Assembly: GCF_013285385.1 (NCBI RefSeq)
Contig: NZ_CP054212.1
Coordinates: 3,100,001 to 3,164,000, forward strand
Direction of reading: 5' to 3'
DNA from: Paramixta manurensis
GTDB taxonomy: Bacteria; Pseudomonadota; Gammaproteobacteria; Enterobacterales; Enterobacteriaceae
Length of the DNA: 64,000 nt
The position numbers were made by a program, and so were the translations under genes. The notes beneath the pieces were generated by a model that was given only the letters and a program-made list of their open reading frames with translations, searched no databases and was not told the origin of the DNA. Shown one piece after another: positions 34,652 through 43,911 of this stretch; positions within the stretch are counted from its first letter, which is position 1, and every line of letters begins with the position of its first letter.

Positions 34652-36088
34652 ATGAGCAAAAAAGGACTCACCACCGCCGCTGGCGCACCGGTTGCACACA
34701 ATAACAACTCGATGACCGCCGGACGCCGTGGCCCGATGCTATTACAAGATGTTTGGTTTCTGGAAAAACTGGCGCATTTCGACAGAGAAGTCATCCCTGA
34801 GCGCCGTATGCATGCGAAGGGTTCCGGCGCTTACGGCACCTTTACCGTTACGCACGATATTACCCGCTTTACCCGTGCGAAAATCTTTTCGGAAATCGGT
34901 AAACAAACCGACCTGTTTATTCGCTTTTCAACCGTGGCGGGCGAGCGCGGCGGCGCCGATGCCGAGCGCGATATTCGCGGTTTCGCGCTGAAGTTTTATA
35001 CTGAAGAAGGTAACTGGGATCTGGTGGGCAATAACACGCCGGTCTTTTATCTGCGTGACCCGTTGAAATTTCCAGATTTAAACCATGTGGTAAAACGCGA
35101 TCCGCGTACTAACCTGCGTAATCCAACCTACAAGTGGGACTTTTTCTCACAGTTACCGGAATCGCTGCATCAGCTAACTATCGATTTCAGCGATCGCGGC
35201 TTGCCGAAATCCTATCGCCATATCCACGGCTTTGGCAGCCACACTTATAGCTTTATCAATGATCGGCAAGAGCGGTTTTGGGTGAAATTCCATATGCGCT
35301 GCCAGCAAGGCATTGCCAACCTGATGGATGATGAAGCCGAGCAGTTAATCGGTAAAGATCGTGAGAGTTCGCAGCGCGATCTGTATGACGCGATTGAACG
35401 CGGCGACTTTCCGCGCTGGAAAGTGTTTGTTCAGGTTATGCCAGAGCAGGAAGCCTCACAAACGCCATATAACCCATTCGACCTGACCAAAGTCTGGCCG
35501 CACGGCGACTACCCGTTGATTGAGGTTGGTGAATATGAATTAAACCGTAACCCGGAAAACTACTTCGCTGAAGTGGAACAAGTGGCGATGAGCCCGGCTA
35601 ACGTGGTGCCTGGCATCGGCTTCTCGCCGGATCGCATGCTGCAAGGCCGCCTCTTCTCTTACGGTGACGCGCATCGCTACCGTTTAGGCGTTAACCATCA
35701 CCAGATTCCGGTTAATGCGCCGAAGTGCCCGTTCCACAACTATCATCGCGATGGCGCAATGCGTATCGACGGTAATAGCGGTAATGGCGCCACCTATGAG
35801 CCAAACAGTTTTAACCTGTTCCAGGAACAACCGGATTTCAGCGAGCCGCCGTTGTCACTGGAAGGCGCTGCCGACCACTGGAATCATCGGGAAGATGACG
35901 ATTATTTCACGCAGCCGCGCGCGCTGTTTAATTTACTGAGTGACGCGGAACACCAACGCATGTTTGCGCGTATCGCCGGGGAGTTAAGTCAGGTGCCGGA
36001 GTTTATTCGCCAGCGACAGATTGCCCTGTTTTATCAGGTAGATGAAGCATATGGCGCAGGCGTAGAGAATGCACTGAAAGCGCTATAA
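34652..36088 (+). CDS. katA: Monofunctional heme catalase, clade 3 (KatA type)
   Basis: 478 residues, the small-subunit catalase length. Distal heme residues are H54 (RRMHAKGSGAYG) and N127 (VGNNTPVFY), the proximal heme tyrosine is Y337 (RLFSYGDAHRYRLG), and the signatures RFSTVAGERGGAD and NHVVKRDPRTN are intact. No signal peptide, so it is cytoplasmic. It dismutates hydrogen peroxide to water and oxygen. E. coli lacks this gene (it has katG and katE), and it is an insertion relative to the E. coli order between yfaE and menE. It is convergent with menE. Codon usage looks like that of its neighbours, so I see no sign of very recent transfer. Confidence 0.95.
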   Translation: MSKKGLTTAAGAPVAHNNNSMTAGRRGPMLLQDVWFLEKLAHFDREVIPERRMHAKGSGAYGTFTVTHDITRFTRAKIFSEIGKQTDLFIRFSTVAGERGGADAERDIRGFALKFYTEEGNWDLVGNNTPVFYLRDPLKFPDLNHVVKRDPRTNLRNPTYKWDFFSQLPESLHQLTIDFSDRGLPKSYRHIHGFGSHTYSFINDRQERFWVKFHMRCQQGIANLMDDEAEQLIGKDRESSQRDLYDAIERGDFPRWKVFVQVMPEQEASQTPYNPFDLTKVWPHGDYPLIEVGEYELNRNPENYFAEVEQVAMSPANVVPGIGFSPDRMLQGRLFSYGDAHRYRLGVNHHQIPVNAPKCPFHNYHRDGAMRIDGNSGNGATYEPNSFNLFQEQPDFSEPPLSLEGAADHWNHREDDDYFTQPRALFNLLSDAEHQRMFARIAGELSQVPEFIRQRQIALFYQVDEAYGAGVENALKAL

Positions 36089-36094
36089 GTAATC

Positions 36095-36113
36095 GGGGCG
36101 GACGAGCCGCCCC
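36095..36113. terminator. Hairpin between convergent katA and menE
   Basis: GGGGCGG / CCGCCCC around ACGAG, in the 24-bp katA-menE gap and touching the menE stop codon. It has no clear T-run, so termination is only probable. Confidence 0.45.
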
Positions 36114-37477
36114 TAAACGTGCACCGGTTGCAACGCCACCCACTGCTGCAAGCGCTGGCGGGAAATTTTTATGCCACCGTTACTTAACGTCGCCGGTAGC
36201 GTAAACCATTCAACCGGGCGCTGGAAACCGGCCAGTTGTGTTTTCGCCCATGCGGCAATCTCCTCAAAATGCTCTTCCGTCGCTAACTCCAGCAACGCTA
36301 CCGGACGATGGCCAAATTCGCTGTCTGCCCGTGGTACCACAAAAACTTGTAATACGGCGGGATGACGCAGCAATACCCGTTCCACCTGTTCCGGCTGGAC
36401 CGCTTCACCAGCGCTAAAAAAGAGGTTATCCAGCCGCCCCAGCACCTGTAACTCACCGTCAATCCAGGCACCGCGATCGCGGGTGTGCAGCCATCCGTCA
36501 GCATCGGTCAAGGGCACCAATTCACCCGCTCGCCAGTAACCGCAGGCCAGTGAATCGGCACGCACGCGGATCTCCCCATCGACCAGCCTCACTTCGCGCC
36601 CGCCGAGCGGTACCCCGACGCCGCTTCGCCCATCAGCGCGTTTGCCGCACACGGTCGATGCCGTCTCTGTCATCCCGTAACCGCACCAACAACTAATCCC
36701 GCGCGCTTCCGCTTGTGCCACCAGTTCCGGCGGAATCGCCGCTCCCCCAAGCAGTACCGCTTTTAAACTCGCCGGTAGTTGCGGCTGTCGTAATAATCGC
36801 CACAGTTGCGTTGGCACTAACGAGGCCCAACTGGCTTGCGCTAATGCCTGCGCTAAAGGCCGGTGCTCATCCACCACCAGTGTCGCTCCCGCCGCCAGCC
36901 AGCGCCAGACAATACCTTGCCCGGAGACATGAAACAGCGGTAGAGAAAGTAGCCAGCGTTCTCCGGCGGTAAACGCCATTAACTGATTGACCGCGCGCGC
37001 GCTGGCTAACAAGGCGGCAAAGGTATGCGCGGCGGCTTTGGGTAAGCCAGATGAACCAGAAGTCAGCGTCAGCGTCGCAATGGCCTGTGGCTCTTGACGG
37101 TGCCGGTCGTGCCCAGAGAGCGCCTGTATTCGCAGCGCGGGCAGTGAACATGCACAGGGTCCGTCAAGATTAAGGATAAAATCCATATTCAAACCGGGCA
37201 GTAATTCAGCCAGCAAGGTATCGGGCAATTGGGGATTAAGCGGCAATAAACGCACGCCAGCTTGCAATAACGCCAACCAGGCCAGCAGCGTAGTCGCACT
37301 ATTTTTCGCACGTAACACCACGCCGCAGCCGCTATGTACGCCCTGTTGGCGAAACCCGTTTACTCGCACATCAACACGGTGTGCCAACTGCCGCCAACTG
37401 AGAGGTTCCCCGTTCAAAATTAGCGCACAGTCATCGGGCTTATGTCGGGCATGCTCACGCCACGGAAAATCATTCAT
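36113..37477 (-). CDS. menE: MenE, o-succinylbenzoate-CoA ligase
   Basis: 454 residues. ANL-superfamily acyl-CoA synthetase activating o-succinylbenzoate with ATP and CoA. The adenylate motif LTLTSGSSGLPKAAAHTF, the core motif GYGMTETASTVCG, the hinge region VLGRLDNLFFSAGE and the catalytic Lys near the end (NGGIKISRQRL) are present. Last gene of menFDHBCE. Start: ATG 37477 overlaps the menC stop as ATGA and matches the family N-terminus; an in-frame start at 37501 would overlap menC further and is rejected. Confidence 0.95.
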   Translation of the reverse strand: MNDFPWREHARHKPDDCALILNGEPLSWRQLAHRVDVRVNGFRQQGVHSGCGVVLRAKNSATTLLAWLALLQAGVRLLPLNPQLPDTLLAELLPGLNMDFILNLDGPCACSLPALRIQALSGHDRHRQEPQAIATLTLTSGSSGLPKAAAHTFAALLASARAVNQLMAFTAGERWLLSLPLFHVSGQGIVWRWLAAGATLVVDEHRPLAQALAQASWASLVPTQLWRLLRQPQLPASLKAVLLGGAAIPPELVAQAEARGISCWCGYGMTETASTVCGKRADGRSGVGVPLGGREVRLVDGEIRVRADSLACGYWRAGELVPLTDADGWLHTRDRGAWIDGELQVLGRLDNLFFSAGEAVQPEQVERVLLRHPAVLQVFVVPRADSEFGHRPVALLELATEEHFEEIAAWAKTQLAGFQRPVEWFTLPATLSNGGIKISRQRLQQWVALQPVHV

Positions 37478-38442
37478 GACTGCCACTCTCGCGTTAACCA
37501 CTCCTTGTCCTTAAGCGGTAGCGGGCTACCCGGCCAGGCGCGTAGTAGCTGGTACTGCATTAGGTTTAAGGTATCCAGCCCCGGAACCTCATCGGCGGTC
37601 AGCCAATGCGCCAGCCGCGCCAGTTGCGTCAACCCTAAACTCGACTCAAGCGCGGAGCTGATAATGGTCCGAACCCCATACTGTCGTGCCGCCTCAATCT
37701 GTTGTTTGATACGCGTCAGGCTGCCGGTTAAGGTGGGTTTAATCACTATTGCCGCCACGCCTGGCTGCGCCTGCAAGCAGAACGGCTCTTCGCGCAGGCT
37801 CTCATCCCAGGCAATGGTGATACCGGTTTCATCAGCAAACTGCCGGGAATCGTCCGGGCACTGGCAAGGTTCTTCAATAAAGTCGATACGCGAACGCAGC
37901 GTGGGGGCAATATAGCGGGCAAATTGCAAGGCTTTTTCCGGTGTCCAACGCCGATTGGCATCCAGCCGCAGCCGTAGATCCGGTAGCGCCTCTAACAACA
38001 GCCCGGCTAACATGCCGTCGCGCGCCGCCTCATACTGCCCGACTTTCATTTTCGCCACCGGCTGCGGCAACGCCTGCAACCGTTCGAACAGTTCGTCAGG
38101 ATCGCCTGTACACAGCGCCGCACTATGCCAGCTTCCCGCCTGCGGGAGGGTTTGTTCCAACTCGGCGAGTGCGCAACTGAGGCCAAATGCCACCGACGGC
38201 AGTCCGCTGTCATTTGGTGTGCCGCCTTTACACCAGAGTGAGAGCCAATCCCGCGCGTCTTGCCGGGCGCTACAGAGATCTTCACGGCTGAACCCAGGCA
38301 GCGGCGCGATCTCACCCCACCCGTGCCGATCGCCCACCCGCAGTTCAACCAACAGCCCTTCCCGCTGATGTAAACGCGCTTCCCGTAGCACAACGCCCGT
38401 TTCCATCGGGATGGCATAGCGCCAGAGCGTGGCCTGCCGCAT
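37474..38442 (-). CDS. menC: MenC, o-succinylbenzoate synthase
   Basis: 322 residues. Enolase-superfamily (muconate-lactonising subgroup) dehydratase turning SHCHC into o-succinylbenzoate. Catalytic Lys in VAKMKVGQYEA, metal ligands Asp in LRLDANRRW, Glu in IDFIEEPCQ and Asp in AWDESLREE, and the second catalytic Lys in AIVIKPTLTGS. The start overlaps the menB stop by one base (TAATG); the end overlaps menE by four, so the cluster is tightly coupled. Confidence 0.96.
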   Translation of the reverse strand: MRQATLWRYAIPMETGVVLREARLHQREGLLVELRVGDRHGWGEIAPLPGFSREDLCSARQDARDWLSLWCKGGTPNDSGLPSVAFGLSCALAELEQTLPQAGSWHSAALCTGDPDELFERLQALPQPVAKMKVGQYEAARDGMLAGLLLEALPDLRLRLDANRRWTPEKALQFARYIAPTLRSRIDFIEEPCQCPDDSRQFADETGITIAWDESLREEPFCLQAQPGVAAIVIKPTLTGSLTRIKQQIEAARQYGVRTIISSALESSLGLTQLARLAHWLTADEVPGLDTLNLMQYQLLRAWPGSPLPLKDKEWLTREWQS

Positions 38443-39299
38443 TATGGGTTCCGTGTAAACTTACTGAAATCGGGCTGACGTTTTTGATTAAACGCGTTGC
38501 GCCCTTCTTGCCCTTCCTCGGTCATATAGAACAGCATGGTGGCATTGCCCGCCAACTCCTGTAGACCGGCCTGACCATCACAATCGGCATTGAGTGCCGC
38601 TTTCAGACAGCGCAATGCCATCGGGCTGTTTTGTAGCATTTCACGGCACCAGCGTACGGTCTCTTTTTCCAACGCCGCCAGCGGCACCACCGTATTAACC
38701 AGCCCCATATCTAGCGCCTGCTGCGCATCGTACTGGCGGCACAGGAACCAAATTTCACGCGCTTTTTTCTGACCAACAATACGCGCCATATAGGATGCGC
38801 CCCAGCCGCCGTCAAAGGAGCCGACTTTCGGACCGGTTTGACCAAACCGCGCATTATCGGCCGCCAGGGTTAAATCACACATCATATGTAATACGTGACC
38901 GCCGCCAATCGCGTAACCGGCTACCATGGCGACCACCGGTTTTGGACAGGTGCGGATTTGGCGTTGAAAATCCAGCACATTGAGATGGTGCACGCCGGAA
39001 TCATCCTGATACCCGCCGTAATCGCCACGTACTTTTTGATCGCCACCGGCGCAAAAAGCCTGCTCGCCAGCGCCGGTCAGGATAATTACCCCAACGCCTT
39101 CATCATGACGCGCATCGTTCAGCGCCAGCATCATCTCTTTCACGGTTAAGGGCCGGAAAGCGTTACGCACTTGGGGACGGTTGAGGGTGATTTTGGCGAT
39201 GCCATCGTGAGATTTATGGTAGAGAATATCGACAAAATCACCGCTGCAATCTTGCCATTCAACCGGCGCATAAAGCTGCTGTTCATCGGGATAGATCAT
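38442..39299 (-). CDS. menB: MenB, 1,4-dihydroxy-2-naphthoyl-CoA synthase
   Basis: 285 residues, identical in length to E. coli. Crotonase-fold enzyme that cyclises o-succinylbenzoyl-CoA to the naphthoate ring. Oxyanion-hole motifs AFCAGGDQKVRGDYGGY and AGYAIGGGHVLHMMCDLTLA, and the active-site loop GPKVGSFDGGWGASYM, are intact. A GAGG ribosome-binding site precedes the ATG. It is 24 bp after menH and overlaps menC by one base. Confidence 0.97.
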   Translation of the reverse strand: MIYPDEQQLYAPVEWQDCSGDFVDILYHKSHDGIAKITLNRPQVRNAFRPLTVKEMMLALNDARHDEGVGVIILTGAGEQAFCAGGDQKVRGDYGGYQDDSGVHHLNVLDFQRQIRTCPKPVVAMVAGYAIGGGHVLHMMCDLTLAADNARFGQTGPKVGSFDGGWGASYMARIVGQKKAREIWFLCRQYDAQQALDMGLVNTVVPLAALEKETVRWCREMLQNSPMALRCLKAALNADCDGQAGLQELAGNATMLFYMTEEGQEGRNAFNQKRQPDFSKFTRNP

Positions 39300-39323
39300 A
39301 AGTTCCTCATTGTGAAAATGGCG

Positions 39324-40094
39324 TTAAACCGGCTGGCGCAACATTGGCGCTAGCCGTCGGGCGAAAGCAGCCGGATTAGCCCGGTGTGCGTTATGCCCTG
39401 CGGCTTCAATCAGGGTTAGCGGCAATGTGCAGCGCTGCGCTAACTGTTTAAATTTGTTGTCTTGCTCACCACACAGGTAGTGCAATGGCACCGACAGTTG
39501 GCGTAGCTCCGATAGCAGGTCCGGCTGGCGGCTCAATGAGGTAGCTTCCAGCATTGCCGCCAGCTCCGGCCCATAGCCTTCGGCGCGCTCGGCGATCAGC
39601 CGCTGGCGCTGTTTCTCAGTCAATTCAGCGAATAGCGGCTGTTGATACCACGCCTCAAGCGTCTGCGTTAGCGGCGCACAGCGAAAACGCTGCGCCCACT
39701 CGCTATCGGCCTCATACCGCTGTTGCCGCTCACATGCATTACTCAGGCCCGGATGACCGGCCTCCACCACTACGCCGCATAGCCCCGCCAGTGCCGCACG
39801 GCAGGCGTAATACATTGCAATGCGCCCGCCAAGCGAGTAACCGATTAACCAATAACGCCTGACCTGGTGAGCTTGCAGCGTGGCGGATAGGCGTTGACAG
39901 AGCGCCGGAAAACCATCGATCTGCTGTGCGCGCGAACCGCCATGTCCGGGAAGATCGACACTCAGACAGGGCCAGTCGACGAAATCACTTTGAACCGCCT
40001 GCCAGTCACGGGCGTTGCCCAAAAAACCGTGCAGCCAAACCAGTACCGGCTTACTGCTCTGGTGATGTCCACGCCATTGCGCATGCAGGATCAT
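39324..40094 (-). CDS. menH: MenH, SHCHC synthase
   Basis: 256 residues. Alpha/beta-hydrolase fold enzyme that eliminates pyruvate from SEPHCHC to give SHCHC. Oxyanion region VWLHGFLGNARDWQ, nucleophile elbow GYSLGGR, catalytic His in AAGHNAHRANP and the conserved DLPGHGGS. The start overlaps the menD stop (ATGA). Confidence 0.94.
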   Translation of the reverse strand: MILHAQWRGHHQSSKPVLVWLHGFLGNARDWQAVQSDFVDWPCLSVDLPGHGGSRAQQIDGFPALCQRLSATLQAHQVRRYWLIGYSLGGRIAMYYACRAALAGLCGVVVEAGHPGLSNACERQQRYEADSEWAQRFRCAPLTQTLEAWYQQPLFAELTEKQRQRLIAERAEGYGPELAAMLEATSLSRQPDLLSELRQLSVPLHYLCGEQDNKFKQLAQRCTLPLTLIEAAGHNAHRANPAAFARRLAPMLRQPV

Positions 40095-41758
40095 GCTTCC
40101 TCCATCTGTTTCACCAGGGCGACCAGCGTTTGCGCGCCGCTTTCTGCGTCAACAACCAGTTCGACTAAGTGGCTACCGCCACGCCGCCAACACTGCTGTA
40201 GGTAGGTTTGTAGCGCCGACCAGTTTTCCGGACAGGCATACTGCAAACCGAACATTGCGGCGGCAGGGGCGAAACTGACCGACTGCGGCATACAAAAAAA
40301 GCGCTGCCGCTCAGCTTCCGGAGTGGGTAATAAGGAGAAAATTTGGCCGCCGTTATTGTTAACCACCAGCACCACTAATGGCGCAGGCGCATCGCGTAGC
40401 AACGCCAGCGCATTAAGATCGTAAAGCGTGGAAATATCCCCGAGCAGCACTAGCATTGGCCGCGGCTGTGCGCGCTGGACGCCCGCTGCGCTTGAGAGTA
40501 ACCCGTCAATACCGCTGGCTCCCCGGTTGCTGTAAACCGGATAGCCAACCGGCAACTGGGCGAATGCATCGACTAAACGGACAATCAGACTATTGCCAAC
40601 AAACAACTGTCCATTCTCTGGCAGCAGTTCGGGCAAACGGTGTGCCAGCCGCGCCTCGCCAAATGTTTGTGTCGCGGCGTCCACCTGTTGCTGCGCCGTG
40701 ATAGATAACAGCACGAGATGCCCGGCCCACGCCGCACGCGGCTGCGCCGGATGCTGCCGTAACCACTCGCCGGGCGCGGCAATGATACGTCGACCACCGT
40801 GCGCGGCCGGATCGCGGCGACCTGGCGCCGAATCAACCAACCACCAATTCTCCGGTCGACTGCTATTTTGCCACTGTAGTAACCGCTTACCGGTTAACCC
40901 GCCGCCAAACTGCACCACCAGTTCCGCCTGCGCCAAGGTTTGCCGGGCCTGAGGATGGTTCAGCCACAAATCGCTACAGGCCAGCGGCTGCCCGGTTTGC
41001 GATAACACATCGCCTAACAGCGGCCACCCGAGCGTACTGGCCCACTCGGCAACCTGAGCCCCCTCTTCCGCACTCATCCGCCCGGCGACCACAACGCCGC
41101 GTTTCTGCCGCCACGAAAACCAATCGGGTTGCCGCATCGTTATCGCCTGCTGGCTATAGCGTAACCACGGGGTCGTCTGCTGCCACCAGGCGCCTGGCGC
41201 ATCGCGCCAACTCTGATAAGCGCCGTCGTCTTCACCGTACAGCGGTTCGGCAAACGGGCAGTTAATCTGAACTGCGCCAAAACGGGCGGAGGCGAGCAAA
41301 TTATCTACGGCAGAGATAAGCCAACGGGCAGGAATAGCATCGGTTGGGCGCGGCAAGTTAAGCGCATCGGCGTGATCGGCGAAGATGCCAACCTGCGCAA
41401 TGGCCTGGTTGGCTCCACAATCAATCAATTCGGGTGGACGGTCAGCAGTAAGAACCACCAACCTCTCCCCGGTTAAACGCGCTTCAATAATCGCCGGGTA
41501 AAGATTGGCAACGGCGGTGCCAGAAGTCACAATAATACCGACCGGTTGTCGGGCAGCCTTGGCTAACCCCAGCGCTAAATGCCCTAAGCCACGCTCATCA
41601 AAATGGGTGTGGCAGGTCAGCTTGCCATTGGCTGCCGCAGCCAGCGTTAACGGCGCCGAGCGCGACCCAGGCGCAATACACATATGGCGCAGGCCGTGTC
41701 GCGTCAGCGCTTCAATTAAAACTTCAGCCCAGCGGCGATTGAACGTACTTATCGACAT
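40091..41758 (-). CDS. menD: MenD, SEPHCHC synthase
   Basis: 555 residues. Thiamine-diphosphate enzyme adding the succinyl semialdehyde unit from 2-oxoglutarate to isochorismate, the first committed step of menaquinone synthesis. The N-terminal pyrimidine-binding domain has VTSGTAVANLYPAIIEA; the C-terminal ThDP/Mg site is GDISTLYDLNALALLRDAPAPLVVLVVNNNGG. The start is preceded by GGAGTGGGG. It follows menF by 72 bp. Confidence 0.96.
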   Translation of the reverse strand: MSISTFNRRWAEVLIEALTRHGLRHMCIAPGSRSAPLTLAAAANGKLTCHTHFDERGLGHLALGLAKAARQPVGIIVTSGTAVANLYPAIIEARLTGERLVVLTADRPPELIDCGANQAIAQVGIFADHADALNLPRPTDAIPARWLISAVDNLLASARFGAVQINCPFAEPLYGEDDGAYQSWRDAPGAWWQQTTPWLRYSQQAITMRQPDWFSWRQKRGVVVAGRMSAEEGAQVAEWASTLGWPLLGDVLSQTGQPLACSDLWLNHPQARQTLAQAELVVQFGGGLTGKRLLQWQNSSRPENWWLVDSAPGRRDPAAHGGRRIIAAPGEWLRQHPAQPRAAWAGHLVLLSITAQQQVDAATQTFGEARLAHRLPELLPENGQLFVGNSLIVRLVDAFAQLPVGYPVYSNRGASGIDGLLSSAAGVQRAQPRPMLVLLGDISTLYDLNALALLRDAPAPLVVLVVNNNGGQIFSLLPTPEAERQRFFCMPQSVSFAPAAAMFGLQYACPENWSALQTYLQQCWRRGGSHLVELVVDAESGAQTLVALVKQMEEA

Positions 41759-41830
41759 ACCCCACTCCTGGCAGAAAACCGCGGTTGATTATACAAGTTC
41801 GCTCTGCATGGATGTTGATTTGACGCGGTA

Positions 41831-43120
41831 TTACAGTGCTTCTGGCGTCAGCAATGAAGCCAGAGCCGCCGCCTTGTTATCGATCTCTTGCCACTCCAGC
41901 TCGGGATCGGAACCCGCCACAATACCGGCGCCGGCATACAAACGGACTCGCGCACCGTCAACCCGCGCCGAACGCAGCGAAACGCAAAACTCACTTTGTC
42001 GGGCAGAGAGATACCCCATCGAACCGGCATACCACTCACGTTCGAAGGGTTCATGACGCAGAATAAAGTTACGCGCGGCCTGGCGCGGCAGCCCGGCTAC
42101 CGCCGCCGTGGGCTGCAAGCGGGTTAAACACAACTCATCACTGTGGCTGCGTAGCGCCGCGTGAATGCGACGGCGTAAATGTTGCACCTTACGCAGACGC
42201 ACCACTTCCGGCGGCATAACATCCAGACCCGACACCATGCCGTGCAAGCGCTGACAAATGTCATCCACTACCAGCCAGTTCTCACGCTGATTTTTATCGT
42301 CATTACATAGCCACTCCGCCTGACGAACGGCAGTACGCTCATCAGAATCGCGTGCGACGGTGCCAGCCAGCGCTTCGGTGAGTAACTCAGTATGCTGGCG
42401 CAGGTAGAGACGTTCCGGACTGGAGCCGAGAAACGCCGTGTCGGCATCAAAGGCCAACATAAAGTGGTAACAGTGCAGATTGACGTGGCGGCTTTGCGCC
42501 AACAGCGCGGCGGCGGAAACCTTTTGCTCAAAATGGAGATCGGTCGCGCGCGCCAGCACCACTTTTTCCATCGCGCCCGCCTGAATCCCCTCAATCGCTT
42601 GCGTCACCATTTGACACCATGCCGCCTTGTCCGGCGCATGTTGTTTATGTTGTAAGCGGGTGGGTAAAGTCGCCGGCAAGGCGGCGGAGGTGAGCGTGTC
42701 AAGAAAAGCCAGCGCTTGCTGCGCATCCTCATACAACGCGTTCTCACTGTAGAGATTAACAATCAACCACTGCGCATCGGCACAACGACGCCAAATCAGC
42801 CGTGGCAAAAACAAGTAGCTCTCTTCGGCACTAAAGTTGTTGCACCCCCAAATACGCCAATCCGGCGGTAAGCGCCGACTAAATTGTTGCGCCAGGCTAA
42901 ATTGTGCAAAATGCGCCACGGCGCCGCAGGCAGCCACCTGTTCGGTGCCGTGGCGATGCTGCCACCAAAGCTGAGGCCAGCATGGCTGCGATGCCAGCCA
43001 AGTGAGCGTGTCTTCCGTTGACGAGAATTTAACCTGTAACCGATGGTGGCCTGACGCGCTGGTGTTAACGCGCGTCAGTTGCGCACGCAACTGTTGCAAG
43101 GCGGCAGAGAGGATGAGCAC
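41831..43120 (-). CDS. menF: MenF, menaquinone-specific isochorismate synthase
   Basis: 429 residues. Chorismate-utilising enzyme converting chorismate to isochorismate. Family motifs are EKVVLARATDLHF (general-base Lys region), FLGSSPERLY, EALAGTVARD, VDDICQRL and LQPTAAVAGLPR, with Mg-binding EFCVSLRSARV and LYAGAGIVAGSDPE-WQEIDNKAA. Start is GTG at 43120 with GAGG five bases upstream; the upstream GAGG also lies next to an out-of-frame ATG. It is first of the men genes, and its promoter should lie in 43121-43240. Confidence 0.95.
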   Translation of the reverse strand: MLILSAALQQLRAQLTRVNTSASGHHRLQVKFSSTEDTLTWLASQPCWPQLWWQHRHGTEQVAACGAVAHFAQFSLAQQFSRRLPPDWRIWGCNNFSAEESYLFLPRLIWRRCADAQWLIVNLYSENALYEDAQQALAFLDTLTSAALPATLPTRLQHKQHAPDKAAWCQMVTQAIEGIQAGAMEKVVLARATDLHFEQKVSAAALLAQSRHVNLHCYHFMLAFDADTAFLGSSPERLYLRQHTELLTEALAGTVARDSDERTAVRQAEWLCNDDKNQRENWLVVDDICQRLHGMVSGLDVMPPEVVRLRKVQHLRRRIHAALRSHSDELCLTRLQPTAAVAGLPRQAARNFILRHEPFEREWYAGSMGYLSARQSEFCVSLRSARVDGARVRLYAGAGIVAGSDPELEWQEIDNKAAALASLLTPEAL

Positions 43121-43241
43121 GACGACCTCATAAGCAGTAATGAGGTGGATAGTGTAAGCAGGTGCGCTAAGCGCTACTTTGATTTAAGGCAGGAAAAGCG
43201 GGGATCGTGCAATGAGTGAAAACAGGCTTTTTTGATACAAC

Positions 43242-43266
43242 CCCCTCTTCCGCGTTGAAAGAGGGG
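43242..43266 (-). terminator. Hairpin downstream of elaB
   Basis: CCCCTCTT / AAGAGGGG around a 9-nt loop, 12 bp past the elaB stop codon. The minus-strand flank (GTTGTATC) is only weakly T-rich, so strength is uncertain. It separates elaB from menF. Confidence 0.5.
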
Positions 43267-43278
43267 ATTAATACCCGG

Positions 43279-43590
43279 CTAACGACGCGCCAACAACAAT
43301 CCCAAAATCAATCCGGCGGTAGCGCCGACGCCAATACCATGCCACGGTTTATCGTGGACATAATCATCGGCACGGTAGGCCACCTGTTTCGCACGATAGT
43401 AGTAAGTATCGGATGCTTCGCTCACGCGCGATTTAACTTCATGCAGTGCCTGCTCGGCTTTAGCCTTGAGCTCAACATACTTTTGATCGGCAGGATCGCC
43501 TGATGATTTCAGCACCTCTTCCAGTGTTTCGGTTAATAGCGTCAGGTCATCATCAAGGTGTGTTTCATGCGGTTCAGTAGATCTAGCCAT
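43279..43590 (-). CDS. elaB: ElaB, tail-anchored stress protein (DUF883 family)
   Basis: 103 residues. Charged helical, coiled-coil-like body (DDDLTLLTETLEEVLKSSGD, KYVELKAKAEQALHEVKSRV), then YYYRAKQVAYRADDYVHDKPW and a single C-terminal membrane segment GIGVGATAGLILGLLLARR. In E. coli ElaB is an inner-membrane, RpoS-dependent stress-tolerance protein of the YqjD/YgaM group, which also binds ribosomes. Start: ATG 43590 with GGAGG; the extension to 43614 is out of family. A CTATAGTTAA element upstream resembles an extended sigma-S -10. Confidence 0.94.
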   Translation of the reverse strand: MARSTEPHETHLDDDLTLLTETLEEVLKSSGDPADQKYVELKAKAEQALHEVKSRVSEASDTYYYRAKQVAYRADDYVHDKPWHGIGVGATAGLILGLLLARR

Positions 43591-43623
43591 CTCTTTCCTC
43601 CGTGTGAATAACATGCATGTCCA

Positions 43624-43633
43624 TTAACTATAG
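43624..43633 (-). promoter_or_regulatory. Sigma-S-like -10 element of elaB
   Basis: On the minus strand CTATAGTTAA, one base from the RpoS-type extended -10 CTATACTTAA, about 35 bp before the elaB ATG. No good -35 is seen, which suits a sigma-S promoter. Confidence 0.5.
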
Positions 43634-43911
43634 ACAGTTTTCCTCCCTTCGTGCGTCCAGGAATTAACCGAGAATGGCAGAATCCTCCCGATAAGCAGCT
43701 GATTCGCGACCAACGATCACGGTTATTTCCACCGTCGATGGTCGAAATCGCTTCGTTTCTTTGATTTATCTGATAAATTTTCTGATGACTGAATTTTTAC
43801 TACCGCAGATTGTCCTACCTCCCTGTATCCTGTTAAAGCAGGCAATGCAAGTGGGTGCGAAAGCACGACAATCACTACAAACTCCGTTCAGCAAAGGAAA
43901 AGATTTCTGGC

